Positions 1 through 11,340 of a DNA stretch of 64,000 bases are shown here, in pieces. Origin of the DNA: Punctularia strigosozonata HHB-11173 SS5 (Eukaryota; Basidiomycota; Agaricomycetes; Corticiales; Punctulariaceae); NCBI RefSeq assembly GCF_000264995.1, contig NW_006767433.1, positions 592,986-656,985 of the forward strand, written 5' to 3'. The notes below the pieces were generated by a model. That model had not been told where the DNA came from. It was given only the letters and a program-made list of their open reading frames with translations, and searched no databases. How positions within the stretch are numbered: the stretch's first letter is position 1; the number at the start of each line of letters is the position of its first letter. A program made the position numbers and the translations under genes.

Positions 1-2295
1 GCATCGCGGACTTGTGGATTTGCGCCACAGACGTCGTGAAGAGCAAAGACCGCAAAGAATGGGATTATATACGTCGGACCACGGGACGAACGGAAGGCGC
101 GGTGAACGTAGTGACTCGCGTAGCGAAAGAAGTGGACGTTGGTGACGACTGGACCAGTGCCTCGATCGATTGGGTGATGACGCTACTCAAGAGAGGCGGA
201 CGAGCGGGCAAGCCCGAGGCATTCACATGTCTTGATGCCTTATTGAGGAAGTAAGTTCTTCATTCACCTACCATCCACATCCTTACTGATCATAGCGCAG
301 GTACAAATCGGAAGTTCCTCGCGATCTTGTATCCGCCTTGGTTCCCCAACTGAAGGGCTTCCTTGCGACATCGGATATATCATTGCTGTCTCACTCGGCC
401 GCCACGCTCACTCTGCTGTTGCAGCTCTCGCCGTCTTCAACATTCCCCGAGGTTGAGCGGGATATCTTGAAGGACGTGTATGGCGTAGCGGCATCTCCAT
501 TGGTATCCGGTACCGCTCTTGATTCCCTCCTTGGATTCTTTGGTGCGCTAGTGGAAGCCGACATGGAAATAGCCACGCACGTGGTTCCAAACCTGAAGAT
601 CACTGCCGAGAAGGCTGAGGACGGCGAGGTATCGCAGGCGAACGTAGCGAAATGTATCGCACAGGTCGTCAAGAGCCAATTGGCCATCGCCGCCGGTACT
701 ATCGCTGAATTTTCCAAGAACATCAAGGTGAGATACCTTGAATACTATGTATCTCCTTCACCTATGAATATCACGACTAGCCTGCCTCTAAGGCGAAGCC
801 ACGACAAGTTGTTCTCAGTCTCTTAACCTTGGGAGAATGCGGGCGTTTCATGTGAGTGTCCCACCCTAGATTGCCGACACGACTCCTCAATTCCTTGGAG
901 AATACAGTGACATGTCGAACCAACAAGATATCTTCACTCATGCTATTAACCACTTTGGTGCAGAGCAGGAGGAAATACGCACTGCGGCTGCCTTCGCTGC
1001 CGGCAAGTCTCAATGGCTGACACTGATCCTCCGTCCTTACCCTCCCCTTACCCAGGCAACATCGCGATCGGCAACTTACATTTGTTCCTTCCGGCCATTG
1101 TCAAGCTGGTAAAGAGTGATCCTCAGAAGCGTTTGTTGTCCCTACACGCTCTCAAAGAGGTGCTGTGCTGTCAATTGCTCGGTCGACGTACATTACTGAC
1201 CGTATACGCTCAGGTCGTCAGTCACACGTCTCATGGGCAACTGGAGACGGTTGCCGACACCCTGTGGACTCCGCTGTTCGAAAATTCTGAGAATGCTGAA
1301 GAAGCTACGCGCAACGTCGCGGCGGCGTGCCTTGGAAAGCTCACCACAACACATCCATCACAATACTTGCCGCAGCTTCATGTACGTGTTGCATACTTGA
1401 GGACGTCCAACGTCCAGCATCGCTAACCGGCGACTCAGGCACGTATTCGTGACGTAAATCCTGCTGCAAGAGCTACTGTCATCGCCGCCATCCGCTACAC
1501 CTTCGCGGACGCCTCGCAATCGTATGACGAGTTGCTGTCTCCGCTGCTCGTGGACTTCCTGTGTCTCATGCAAGACCCGGATCTCGTGCGTAGTGCATAT
1601 GAGGTTACATCGGGTAACCTCTCACATCATTTATAGACTGTGCGACGACTCGCTCTGTCCGCATTGAACTCAGCTGCGCGCACAAAACCGCATCTCGTTC
1701 GGGAGCACCTCGCGTTTATCATACCCAACCTTTACTCGGAAACCGTGGTCAAACCTGAGCTTATCCGCACTGTGCAGATGGGCCCTTGGACACACAAAGT
1801 CGACGACGGTCTCGATGCCCGCAAAACGGCGTACGAGACTGTGTACACTCTGGTAGGCTTGTATCTGAGCAACATCTATTCGTCGACCTGATTTATGCAT
1901 GTCATCTCTAGCTCGACACTTGCCTTCCCAAGTTGGACATCAACGAACTGTTGGCGCGCGTCCTCAGCGGTTTGGGAGACGATTCAGACGAGATCAAGGT
2001 CATATGCCACATGATCCTCTTCCGCCTCTCGCAAGTAGCGCCCACCGCTGTTGCCCAGCGGCTCGATGAGGCCACGCCATTGCTTGAGAAATCGGTCAAG
2101 GGTCCCAACGTCACCAAAGATACAGTAAAGCAGGACGTCGAACGGGCGGCAGAGCTGCGCAGAAGCACTCTTCGCGCGTCTGCGGCGCTTAGCAAGATAT
2201 CCGTTTCTGGCCTGTCGCCCAAGTTTGACGCATTTATCGAGGTCTTGCAGAAGAGCGAATGGGCGACCGAGTTCCGTGAACTGGTAGGCGCTTAA
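1..2295 (+). CDS. CAND1-like cullin-associated NEDD8-dissociated protein, 3' part
   Basis: This is the C-terminal part of CAND1/TIP120, the HEAT-repeat protein that binds unneddylated cullins and swaps substrate receptors on SCF ubiquitin ligases in nucleus and cytoplasm. The 5' end lies outside the window. Coding exons read as 1-250, 301-727, 793-851, 908-1002, 1056-1381, 1439-1585, 1637-1852 and 1912-2295, all in frame. Visible hallmarks are LLTLGECGRF, the late signature GPWTHKVDDGLDARKTAYE, and the terminal VKQDVERAAELRRSTLRA block, which correspond to the conserved end of animal CAND1. Intron 1003-1055 begins with GC, not GT (GCAAGT), and only that donor keeps the frame. The gene is tail-to-tail with proline dehydrogenase, 146 bases apart. 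Family identity is very likely; the N-terminal half was not seen. Confidence 0.9.
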
Positions 2296-2441
2296 ATGCA
2301 TGGCGCGCGGTTTGAAATGCTCTATATCGTGTGTGCATCGTCATCGTCATCACCTCCATATTCACATCGCAAACGATCTCCACTCTATCTGCCCAAAGAA
2401 CTGTACTTAGTACATGGAAAGAACCCAGCGAAATGTATTCA

Positions 2442-4650
2442 TTATCCGAATATCCGGCGTTTGATTTCGTTCCATGCGCGTTGCCTTTCTTTGGCCGCCG
2501 CTCCATCGAAGAGCACGGACTTGTTCTCGATTGCTCTGCGGCTTAGATATGGCATGACATCCTTCAAAGCGCCATAGGGGACGTATCTAACAACATGTTC
2601 GTTGGTCACCAAAATTATCTATTATGGAAGCGTAGAGGAGAGAGCTCACTTCAGCACGAACGGCGAAGCCGCCTTCGTCTTGCTTGCTAGGTAGTCCGTA
2701 AGTTCATCGCTCATCCCTATTCTAGATATTGAGCCACCACATGCTGTAGTGCGGTGAGACAACACATACCATATAATTGGCCCATATTGATCCTTTCCGT
2801 GACCTCCGGGCTCAAGACGACCTCTCCTCCTTGCGTCCTGGACCCCAGTCCGTGCTGAACGATTTCCTCCAGCACGAGCTCTGCACTCGTCGTGTTATGC
2901 GTGCCGAACAACACGCCGATCGTGGGCGTTCCGTTTCTTCCGCGAGCCTTCACATCCTTCGCGACGCCTTCAACCAGCACGCGCAAGCACGCATTGTAGC
3001 ACGCGTCCGTCTCCGACTTCTTCAGCCAAACGGGCGGTTCCGGGTCCGGCGAGATAGAGGGCAGTTTGACTTGGAGGCTAGGGTCGGAGGAATCCTTCGG
3101 GGTCTTGCCGTTCGGGTGGGCCGCCAGCTCGTGCGGGTGGTACGCGCCGCGGACGAGCTTGACCCCGAGCGCGAACCCGTTTTCGCGCGCATCCTCGAGA
3201 CTTTGTTGCAAGTAACCCAACGTTCTGCGAAAGGACGTTGGGCGCGATAAAGAAGGGGATAATGTTGAAAGACGAACCTCCGCAGGTAGGCCTGGTAAGT
3301 CTGATATATCAGCGGTTGCACTGCGGGAGCGGCTACTGGTGTCGATCCGATGAGCTGCTTCCATTTACCTCCGGTCGAAGGCAGTCTGTTGAAATGGCGC
3401 ATGAGCGCGTGTGCATACGCATCTACCGCGGGCTGGGCCGCGTTTTCAGTGCTACGCTGGGCATGCTAAATGGTGGAACGCATACCTGGTACCAGCTGCG
3501 GTAGACCATATGAGCAGATGAAGACGTGCATCTCGGATCTCGACAGCTTACGTGTATTCCGCATCGATGATGACCTTTACCCCCCTCTCTTGCGCCCGCG
3601 AACATATCCTGAACATGTCATCGTACAATTCTTTGAGAGCGACGATGTCTTGTGTAGTGAGAGGAGTCTTTGCCGGGGGAGACGGAGAAGCGAGAATATC
3701 CAGATCCGTGGGGACTGGATAACCAGGAAAGGCTATCGGCGATTTAGTCCGAGGACGGGAGTTGACCAGGTAGGATGAAAAATTGACGAGAGTTTGAGCA
3801 TCCGGTAACAATGCCGTCTAAGGGAATTGAGTGATGTACGACTGGTTATCAGGAGAGGGTCGGGGAGCGGTCCAGACGTGAACACATACGAGTTTCACCG
3901 CAACCCACGTCCTCCTACCGGTCCGTTCAGTTCCCAGCCCGTCTTCGAAATCGGCGGCAACATTGATGCAATTGATCATTTCCTCCACTGCCTGTTTATG
4001 AGGCGGCTTCTCGTGCTCATTCGTGTGTGAGACTTGAACGCCAGCTGCTTCGGCCTCATCTACCTCCACGCTGTATGCAAATAGGCAGCCCTTGTTCTCA
4101 GCACGCAATTCCTTCAGTAAAGGGATGCATTCTTGCGCAGTGTCGGCTCCTACGAACTGCGTAAAACACGTAAGAGCGTTTGATGAGCCAGAGACACTCG
4201 CATATATACGGGCCGACGCACCTGCGAGAAGAAGGTCGCCCTCACGACGGCCTCCGTGATGTGCTTCACCCCCGGTATCGATAGGAGCGTATTCAATACA
4301 GTCGGCGCGGCATCCACCAAAGTAGGGAACGAGCAAGCAGCGTAGACCACGTATGTTCGGATGAGGCTGCCCAAGGATGCCGTAGGCCGCTTGTGTTTGT
4401 CCTCCTCCGCATCGGCATCGGCGTGAACGCTGCGATCTCCAAGCCCCAGCAGGAGAGCGGCTCCAAGGATGCCTCCTGTCGCTGCGAATCCGTATTTCGA
4501 TAGGCGAAGTGCCTGTCGCTTGCGCGCTTCGCGTTCCGGTCCAGGGTTGGGCGGTTCGCTCGACAGACGCCTGGCTTTCGGGACTGGCGGCAGTCGCGGG
4601 AGGCGCGTGAGCCTACACTGCGGCCGTCCGAGGAGGGGGCGAGAGTACAT
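2442..4650 (-). CDS. Proline dehydrogenase (mitochondrial, FAD-dependent)
   Basis: Proline dehydrogenase oxidises L-proline to pyrroline-5-carboxylate in the mitochondrion, passing electrons to FAD and the respiratory chain. The start at 4650 gives an Arg-rich, acid-poor N-terminus of about 30 residues that suits mitochondrial import, followed by a hydrophobic Gly/Ala/Leu stretch. The first coding exon is 4650-4222. The barrel is recognisable from FVGADTAQECIPLL, KGVKVIIDAEYT-like and GVLFGTHNTTSAELVLEEI segments. The 3' end needs two further small introns: after the QLYG motif, the exon MSDELTDYLASKTK at about 2650-2715 and then YVPYGALKDVMPYLSRRAIE lead to a stop at 2442. That last motif is the family's conserved C-terminal FAD/substrate-binding helix. 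It is tandem with, and downstream of, the BCP1 homologue. Several internal exon edges are approximate. Confidence 0.9.
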
Positions 4651-5049
4651 CGAGGATGAAGTGCAAGGCTTGGTCCGGGCAGGTACTTATCATACTCGGA
4701 ATAATAGTAGAGGTCAAGATAAGGCACGTCTGGACGTTCGGACATTCGCGATGTTTGTGCAGTTACGGCACGACGCGTGCGGCCCGCTGCAAGCTGCTGC
4801 GACATGTGGTAAGATCGTCCATTTGATCATCGACAAGGTCCGCGTTCTCCGTCGGTATTCCGTCGCCATGTGGCGCGACGTGTGCGGGCACCCCTATGCA
4901 CAGTACACTGGCCATCATCTTACCCCTTTATAACAGTCTACGTGCTATATGTGATGTGGTAAACGACTTCGGACAAGCTTGCGCGGACATCGATGCAGAC
5001 TGATTGCAATGACGATGGCATACATTGATATTTCCGTGGTGGTCAGCAT
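4651..5049. other. Intergenic, no gene seen
   Basis: About 400 bases lie between the start of proline dehydrogenase and the stop of the BCP1 homologue. It should hold the proline dehydrogenase promoter and the BCP1 3' UTR. I see no additional gene or repeat here; the open frames are reverse shadows. Confidence 0.6.
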
Positions 5050-6175
5050 TTAAGGGGGGACGGCATATTCCCTGTTTATTGCCGCGATGAGCTCCTGGAA
5101 TCGGTCTGAGGGGACCAGCATCATGCGCCCCCCTGTATCGAGTCCAAACGCCTCCTCGTCCCGTGGTTGCGCGTTCGTGAACGAATAATCGATGGCGTGC
5201 GTGGCGAACTAGTTACAAACGGAAGAGTGCCGGCGTCAGGTGGCCGTTACGGGCGGACGGATCATCGGTAACAATCACGTATGCTGACCTTTTGGATGAT
5301 CTCATCTTCGGGATGGAACGAGTACGATCCGCCTTTGGCGGTGCTAGACGCCTGCGCAGCTGCGGCATTCTTGTGCTTTTTCGACCGTGGTTGGTCGGCA
5401 TGGAGCTCTGCAGCTTCCGCGTCTGTGAGCTTGTATATCCTTGAGATGAACATTAGATGCGTGAAACGGTATGGTTCATTCTGTGAGATGCCGGCTGTTA
5501 GTTGCTTCTGCAGCTTGAGTGCGTAAGTAGAACCCACGTCGTCAATGGCCCACTTGATTTCGTTCTCGAGCATACGGTACATCGGCGGGACGGTCTGCAC
5601 GGGCATGTTGATCAGTCGCTCGGAGAACACGAGTCCGACGTGATTTTGGGACTGCAATCCTGACTCCCCCAGGAGGCCTTGGAGCGCTTGATGAAACGCA
5701 GGATTGGCTCCCGACTTGGCGAGAGCGTAATCCCTGATGGCCCGTATGGAAGGTCGAGCCTGCGATAAGCAAAATCGTTCTCGAAACCAACCTTGAGAGG
5801 CAGAGGCACAAGCATTCACACACCTGGTGAACATGCATGTTCAACACCGTAAGCACCGCATACGGATCGCTCTCGATCCCGTCGCATTTGATCGTCGTCC
5901 CGACCAGGGGTTGGCTAAGGATGAGATCTGCCAAATCGTTCACTTGTAAAGCCTCCGCATCGCTTTGGAATTGTTGTACGATGAGCCTCTTGAGGGCGAT
6001 GTAATCGACCTTCGGATTCGGATCGAAGAATTCGAAGTCGACATCGACGAGGCTCTACTAGAGCACCAGCGTTTCAGGTTCCCCCTCACAGCGTGCATCG
6101 TCACAAAAAATCACATACGACGTCGCTATCGTCACCATCGACTTCGTCTTGGGTCTTCTGTTTGCGTTTGGCCAT
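5050..6175 (-). CDS. BCP1/BCCIP family protein
   Basis: BCP1 is the fungal member of the BCCIP family, a nuclear protein that in yeast chaperones ribosomal protein Rpl23 and supports nuclear export. The start at 6175 gives a short basic-acidic exon beginning MAKRKQKTQDEVDGDDSDV. An intron follows, then SLVDVDFEFFDPNPKVDYIA, which matches the family's typical beginning of FEF-DP with a lysine-tyrosine bend. The middle exon carries GLVFSERLINMPVQTVPPMY, the family's most recognisable block (its human counterpart reads GLLLSERFINVPPQIALPMY). The last exons include YSFHPEDEIIQK and a C-terminal segment ending REYAVPP with the stop at 5050. It has about four exons. The final exon boundaries are inferred from splice signals. 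Confidence 0.85.
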
Positions 6176-7480
6176 GGGGCAGGTTCGATGCGCGACTGCC
6201 AAAAAACGGTGGCGCCGGACTGGAGGCTGGATCACGCTCAGAATCAACACGCCATGATGCATGTTACAAACAGCATTCAGAACTATGATACGACATCCGT
6301 AGAATGCAGTTCTCTATCACTTCAAGTTCGGTGGACGTAAATCGGCTACTTGTCCAGATTGTAAGGGTGATCGAGTCTACGCAAGCTGGCGCATACTGAT
6401 GCACAATGCCACTTGGTTACAGGTCTTGATGCCGAACAACATCCGTTAAGCGACAACGTATTCCTTCCATGAACGAGCACAGTCTCAAGTCAATGACATG
6501 ACTCGGCGCCATCGCATTCGAGCCGTGAGTGCATGCAATCAGGTATGTCTCCTCGGCTGTCGACATCACACAGGAGGTACTTACCATGCCCAAGCCTTAA
6601 TCTTAATCCCTCTATCCTCGTTGATGACCAGTCCTAGTACCTGGCGATGGAGTCGTATCCACATGTTCAGAATGCTCGTATCACGGTATCGGGCCCCGTT
6701 CCTGTGGACTGGGTATCCTATGATATTGAACCGCGGTTCTCGTAATGCCTGCCGTCAATGGCAGTCACTGGACGCTGGCTGACCTCCCAACGATCAGAGT
6801 CGTAACCTCAGTCCCTCCTGCAAACCCTCAGACTTGCCTCAGACGCACCCCTAGTTCCCGCTCCCGAACCCCATCCCGAACACAGCCTTTTTGTCTCAGT
6901 GTGTTCGCCGGCTCCGTGGTCCCGAGCAAGGTCCGAGCCCGATTGCTAGTGACCGACCGGCGATCTTGTTCTTTCTCCCCCGATATCGTGTCTCGAATCG
7001 GAGACATGACGCTCATCTAGGTACAATTGGCGAAGGGTTTCCATAGATAACCGGGGAGTACCTCATAGCAAGCCCCAAGTGCCGATCGGCTCAGCAGTGA
7101 GAGTTGCTCTCAAGATTCTGGCGTATCACGTCGACAATGTTTGGTACCAGGTGGTTTTCGTTTTGGTTTCCCTCGACAATCCCTTGCGGTCTATTAAGCT
7201 CTATCAATCACGTCGTACCAACAACAAATACACTATCGCGAAGGCTTACTAGCTTACTCATACCTCGAGGTTCCAGAACACAGGGGGGTATCAACGATTA
7301 ACTGCACATATCGCACAACATGGTGGAGAATAACATGGATAACGTTGACACAGCTGGAAGCTCGAGAACGTGACTGATAGCGTCAGATTACAGTGCTTGT
7401 AGAATAGAACGGCGCCCAAAGGTGAAACGCGACAGTACCCGAATCCTGGATGTGTGCTTGGTGAACCTCTTGTCTCGCGT
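6176..7480. other. Intergenic, no convincing gene
   Basis: This 1.3 kb lies between the BCP1 start and the stop of the disordered-protein gene. Several plus-strand frames are open for 60-95 codons, but they change frame often, contain stops and match nothing I recognise. A degenerate gene is possible. The segment next to 6175 should contain the BCP1 promoter. Confidence 0.5.
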
Positions 7481-10400
7481 TCAGGTCTTGAAGCCGGTCG
7501 CATGCAGAGAGCTGGGTCCGTCTTGCCGAACGAACACGCCAGAGTCACGCTCGTTGCATGCCTCATCCTCATCTGCCTCCTCCTCCTCCAGAAGATCCAC
7601 CGGGAAAGTCGGGCACAAAGGCGTATCGAGTTCCGTGTCGTCCTCCGCGGCTCGTTCTTCTTGGCCCGACGCCCATGAAGACCTAGCGCTGTGATAGGTG
7701 CTCCCCTTGGAGGCGAGCGAATGCGTACGAGAGTGCGCGACGCGCTCAGCTCCGCCACCCTCTCGATCCGGCAGCTTCGTCTTCGCCTCCGATGACGACC
7801 AAGGCAGTCCAGCTTTGACACCGCCCAGCCTTCTAAAGCGCTGAGTGATCTCTCTTGTCCTGATAGACCGAACCGGCGAGACCGGGGAAGACGGGACAGA
7901 CGGAAGCGGCTTCTCCACCGGAACTGGTGACTCTAGTACATCAGGCAGCGGAGGCGGAGTGAGGGCAGAGTCAGACTCCTCAGGATCTTTCACGTCCGCG
8001 ACCTTTGAGAACGAACTGTGAAGCCGGCGAAGACCATGAAAAATAGACGACACCGTAGGGCCCGTTTCCAACGTGGGTGTACGATCGTTCGGGGACAATC
8101 TACCAGACGATGAGGGAATACGGCCGAGCACCGGTGAATTCGAGCGCGCGTTTGAGAACTAATTCACATCATGTGAGCCTCTGCACCACGAAATACGCTC
8201 CCAAGTCACTAACCTCTGGGATATACGGCTGAAGCCATCGTCCTCCCTTCTCTCTGAAACTATGCAGCTCGTGCACAGTTGAATCTTCCCCCAAGACTCC
8301 ACTATCATCTCTCGCGTCTTCGAACAGATCCTCGTCCAAGCCGCTCCCCAGGCCCTCCCCATCATCGTCAAACGACAACATGTCCATGCATAATCTCCCG
8401 ATGCTAGCGGAATCCCCATCGTCTGACAGACAATTGACCGACCCAGCCCTCGAGCTCGCGCCGGAGGGCATCATCCAGGGGTCGCTGAAGCACACACTGC
8501 CCTCGTGATCATCGCCAGCGATCGAGCTCTCTCTGCTCCGCGGGGTGAACATGAGGTCCATCTCGCTCAGGAAGCGCTGCCTTTGATGCTCGAAAGGGAA
8601 CGAGGGCTTGTGCCGTACTTGACCATCCGCTGGAGGGCTTAAGTCTTCGATATATGCGCCCGGCATGATAACGTCCTCCGTCACCGCCGTCGTGGGTTCC
8701 TCAAGCATCTTCTGGCTCTCCATCTCGGTCGAGTTGCTCCTGGCGAAGGGAAAGGGCGAGCCAGAACGACCGCTCCGAGAACGCTGTCGCTCCGCCGTTT
8801 GTGCCCCCGAAGCTAGAGACGCATCTGTGTCCGCTCCCGAATCAGCTCCGGACAATGCCGCAGCGAGCGGCGGGCACGGGAACTCAGACAGAGACGGGGC
8901 AGGCGAACGAGACGTGATCGACAAGCTGCCGGACTTTCTGAAGGAGCCCAGAGACCCGATAGAGCCATCGAACGTCCGCTCGGAGTCAGGGCGGAGATGC
9001 TGCCTATTCGAGAACGGATCTTGGGCAACACCAGCGGACGATGCTGATCCTGCTGAAGGCGCCTTCTCGCTATGCCGCGGACGGTACGAGGGCGGGGACG
9101 AGGGCGGTTCCCGGCCTCTGTGCTTCTCCAAAGGCACGTATTTAGCCATCCTGTACGACGGAGGCGTCGTCTTTCCCGGGGAACGGCGTACGGGAGTGGT
9201 ATCGTTATCAGTCGACGGTAACTGGGGTGGTGTGAAGGCAACATCTCCCGTGGTGCCGTGGGGTTCAGGCGTGCGCATCCGCGAAGGTTCCACGCAGTCC
9301 ACCAGACCGAGACCTATGCTGCTCCCGCTCTCGCACGAGGCCCTGCCCGCCTGCCCCTCAGGTGAAATTGCGGGCGTCCTACATTGCATGGCCCATGTCT
9401 TGTTCGCCTTGGGCGTGCTGGCAGAGTCCTCGTCCAACAAGCCGCCCCCGAAGTCGGCGGAGCAGCCGGAGAAGTGGCGCATAGGGGGTGCAGGCAATGG
9501 CTGGGTCGGAGCGGCCTTCGCAGATTCCCGTCTCAGTAGCCTTTGCCTGGTTGCCGAAACGGACGAAAGCCTGGGACGCAAGCCTGGTTTATCCAAAGGT
9601 CCATCCTCCAGCTCAGGAGTGGGGTACGCCAGAATCGCTCGCTCGAGATGAGACCGAGGGCTTGAACGACGAGGGCTGGGAGGGTTGCCCTTGGGCGAGT
9701 GCGCGGGGAATCTGTAGGAAGTAGGCGGGTGCGGGGCTTCGTATGAGCAACCGTAAACCTTCGGGGTTTCGAATGTAACGCGACTCCGTTGAGACGAAGA
9801 ACGCGAAAAGCCTCCGAACTCGGGCGAGGTAGGCGTAAGCGGCAAGGGAATCCTCTCCGGCGCGGGATAATAGTCGTCGTTGAGCGAATAGATGCTGCCG
9901 GCCGCTGACCCGAGCGTCCTCGAAGGCGAGCCCGATGGCGAGCAATGAAATGCGTCCACGAGCTCGACTTCGCCCTTGGCGAACGGATCCGACTCCGGAG
10001 TGAATGCGCGCTCCATGTCGGCCTGGTTGAGCTCTTCCTCTATGTCCAGATCCGCGAGGCTGGCGCGCTGTCTCAGGGACGGAGCGGACGTGGATCGCCT
10101 GGGAGGAGCAGGAACGTCGATGCGCATGCGAACCGGCTTCGGTTTGGACTTGGACCGCTTCTCCTGAACCTTACTGGAGGGCTTCTGTTTTCCCGACCTA
10201 TCCTTGCGCTTCGTCGTGCGAGAGCTTCTCTCTTCGACCTCAGCCGAAGGTCGCCTACTCGCTCTGACGTTCTCGGGAAAATTGAAGGTAGCGGAGATGG
10301 GCGTGACCGGGAGCGACGAGGAAGGTAGCGAACCGGGCGAAGTGCCTGACGGGCTGCTCTTGGAGGTAAACGGGCGACCCAGTTTCGACATCAGCTTAGA

Positions 10401-11340
10401 TGCAATGCTTGACTTGGATTGCTGTGTGATTGCGATCAGTGATACGGCCTCGCAGCGTAGCGAGTGGGATCATTACATTGGTCGCGGTAGACGTCGCTGA
10501 GCCTCTTCTAAGGTGCAGGTAGTCGGGCAGAGGCGGCGGCGGCATCAACTCGGCCTAGATGCCGATGTCAGTCCTTATCCCCACAAGACATGCAAGACTT
10601 ACAGAATCGTTGAGAGAGACGGGTTCCGGCAGCGCATCTCCGAACCTGAAAGGAATGTCGCGTTCCTAGACGGATACGATGAGCAACGAGAACATGTTCA
10701 TCAAAACCAACGGCTCACGGAGGGTACGTCGGATACCGCGGAGCTGGGCCAATGAGGGTTGTATGCTGAAAGAGGGGTCATAGGAGGATCGCGAGGAGAC
10801 TCAAAGTCGTTCGAGGAAAACGGCAAGTTGCCCATGTCATCCGCGAATGAGGCTCTGATGGGTGTCGGAAGAGGGCTCAGTCCTCTCCGGCTGGAGGCGC
10901 CGCCCGGTGACGCGCCAAGTTTGAAAGGCAGCGAGAAGAGACTGGAAAGGCCGGGCGTGGGGGAGCGAGCGCGCGAAATCGAGCGCTTGCCTCTGATCGA
11001 AGAAAGAGCGGGTGTTCTCCTGGTGGTGGACGGCCTGCGCAGCCGTCGCCTTGGCGTCTGGCGATATGTCAAAAAACGACTTCGGCAGCGAGTTGGTGCG
11101 CGTGCGCGCATGCTTGGGGCGGGGCGGCTCCGGCGTGGCGGTCGGGTTGGGCGCCGCCCTCTCCGCGCGGGTTTGCGATCGCGAGTTGGACCTCCGAAAC
11201 AGATCTAGGGTCGACCGGGAGTTGTCCCGTCTTGTTTGAAGCGGCACCGAGAAGGACAGGTCCGGCGGCGGGACGCGATCGAGTGTCGAGCAGACGAGCT
11301 CGTTGAACTCGGCCACGGAGAAAGCAGGCTGGCGGTTCAT
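7481..11340 (-). CDS. Large Ser/Pro-rich, mostly disordered protein of unknown function
   Basis: The long reading frame 10391-8169 is only the middle of a larger gene. Reading splice signals gives exons 11340-10719, 10665-10603, 10554-10477, 10394-8214 and 8158-7481, and the last four junctions all keep phase 0. The protein is about 1,200 residues and dominated by Ser, Pro and Arg, with repeated SP/TP sites, a Lys/Arg cluster near the start of exon 4 (KRKDRSGKQKPSSK) and acidic runs near the C-terminus (EEEEADEDEA). No catalytic motif, membrane span or signal peptide is visible, so I do not assign a function. In the first exon the good protein sequence from MNRQPAFSVAEFNELV runs in one frame, whereas the part joined to exon 2 is in the next frame. 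Either an unrecognised intron or a one-base indel lies near 10940-11000. Confidence 0.65.

Noticed and set aside
8665-9651. 328-codon plus-strand open frame
   Set aside because: It is the antisense shadow of the disordered-protein gene, whose minus-strand frame is longer and joins phase-consistent exons.
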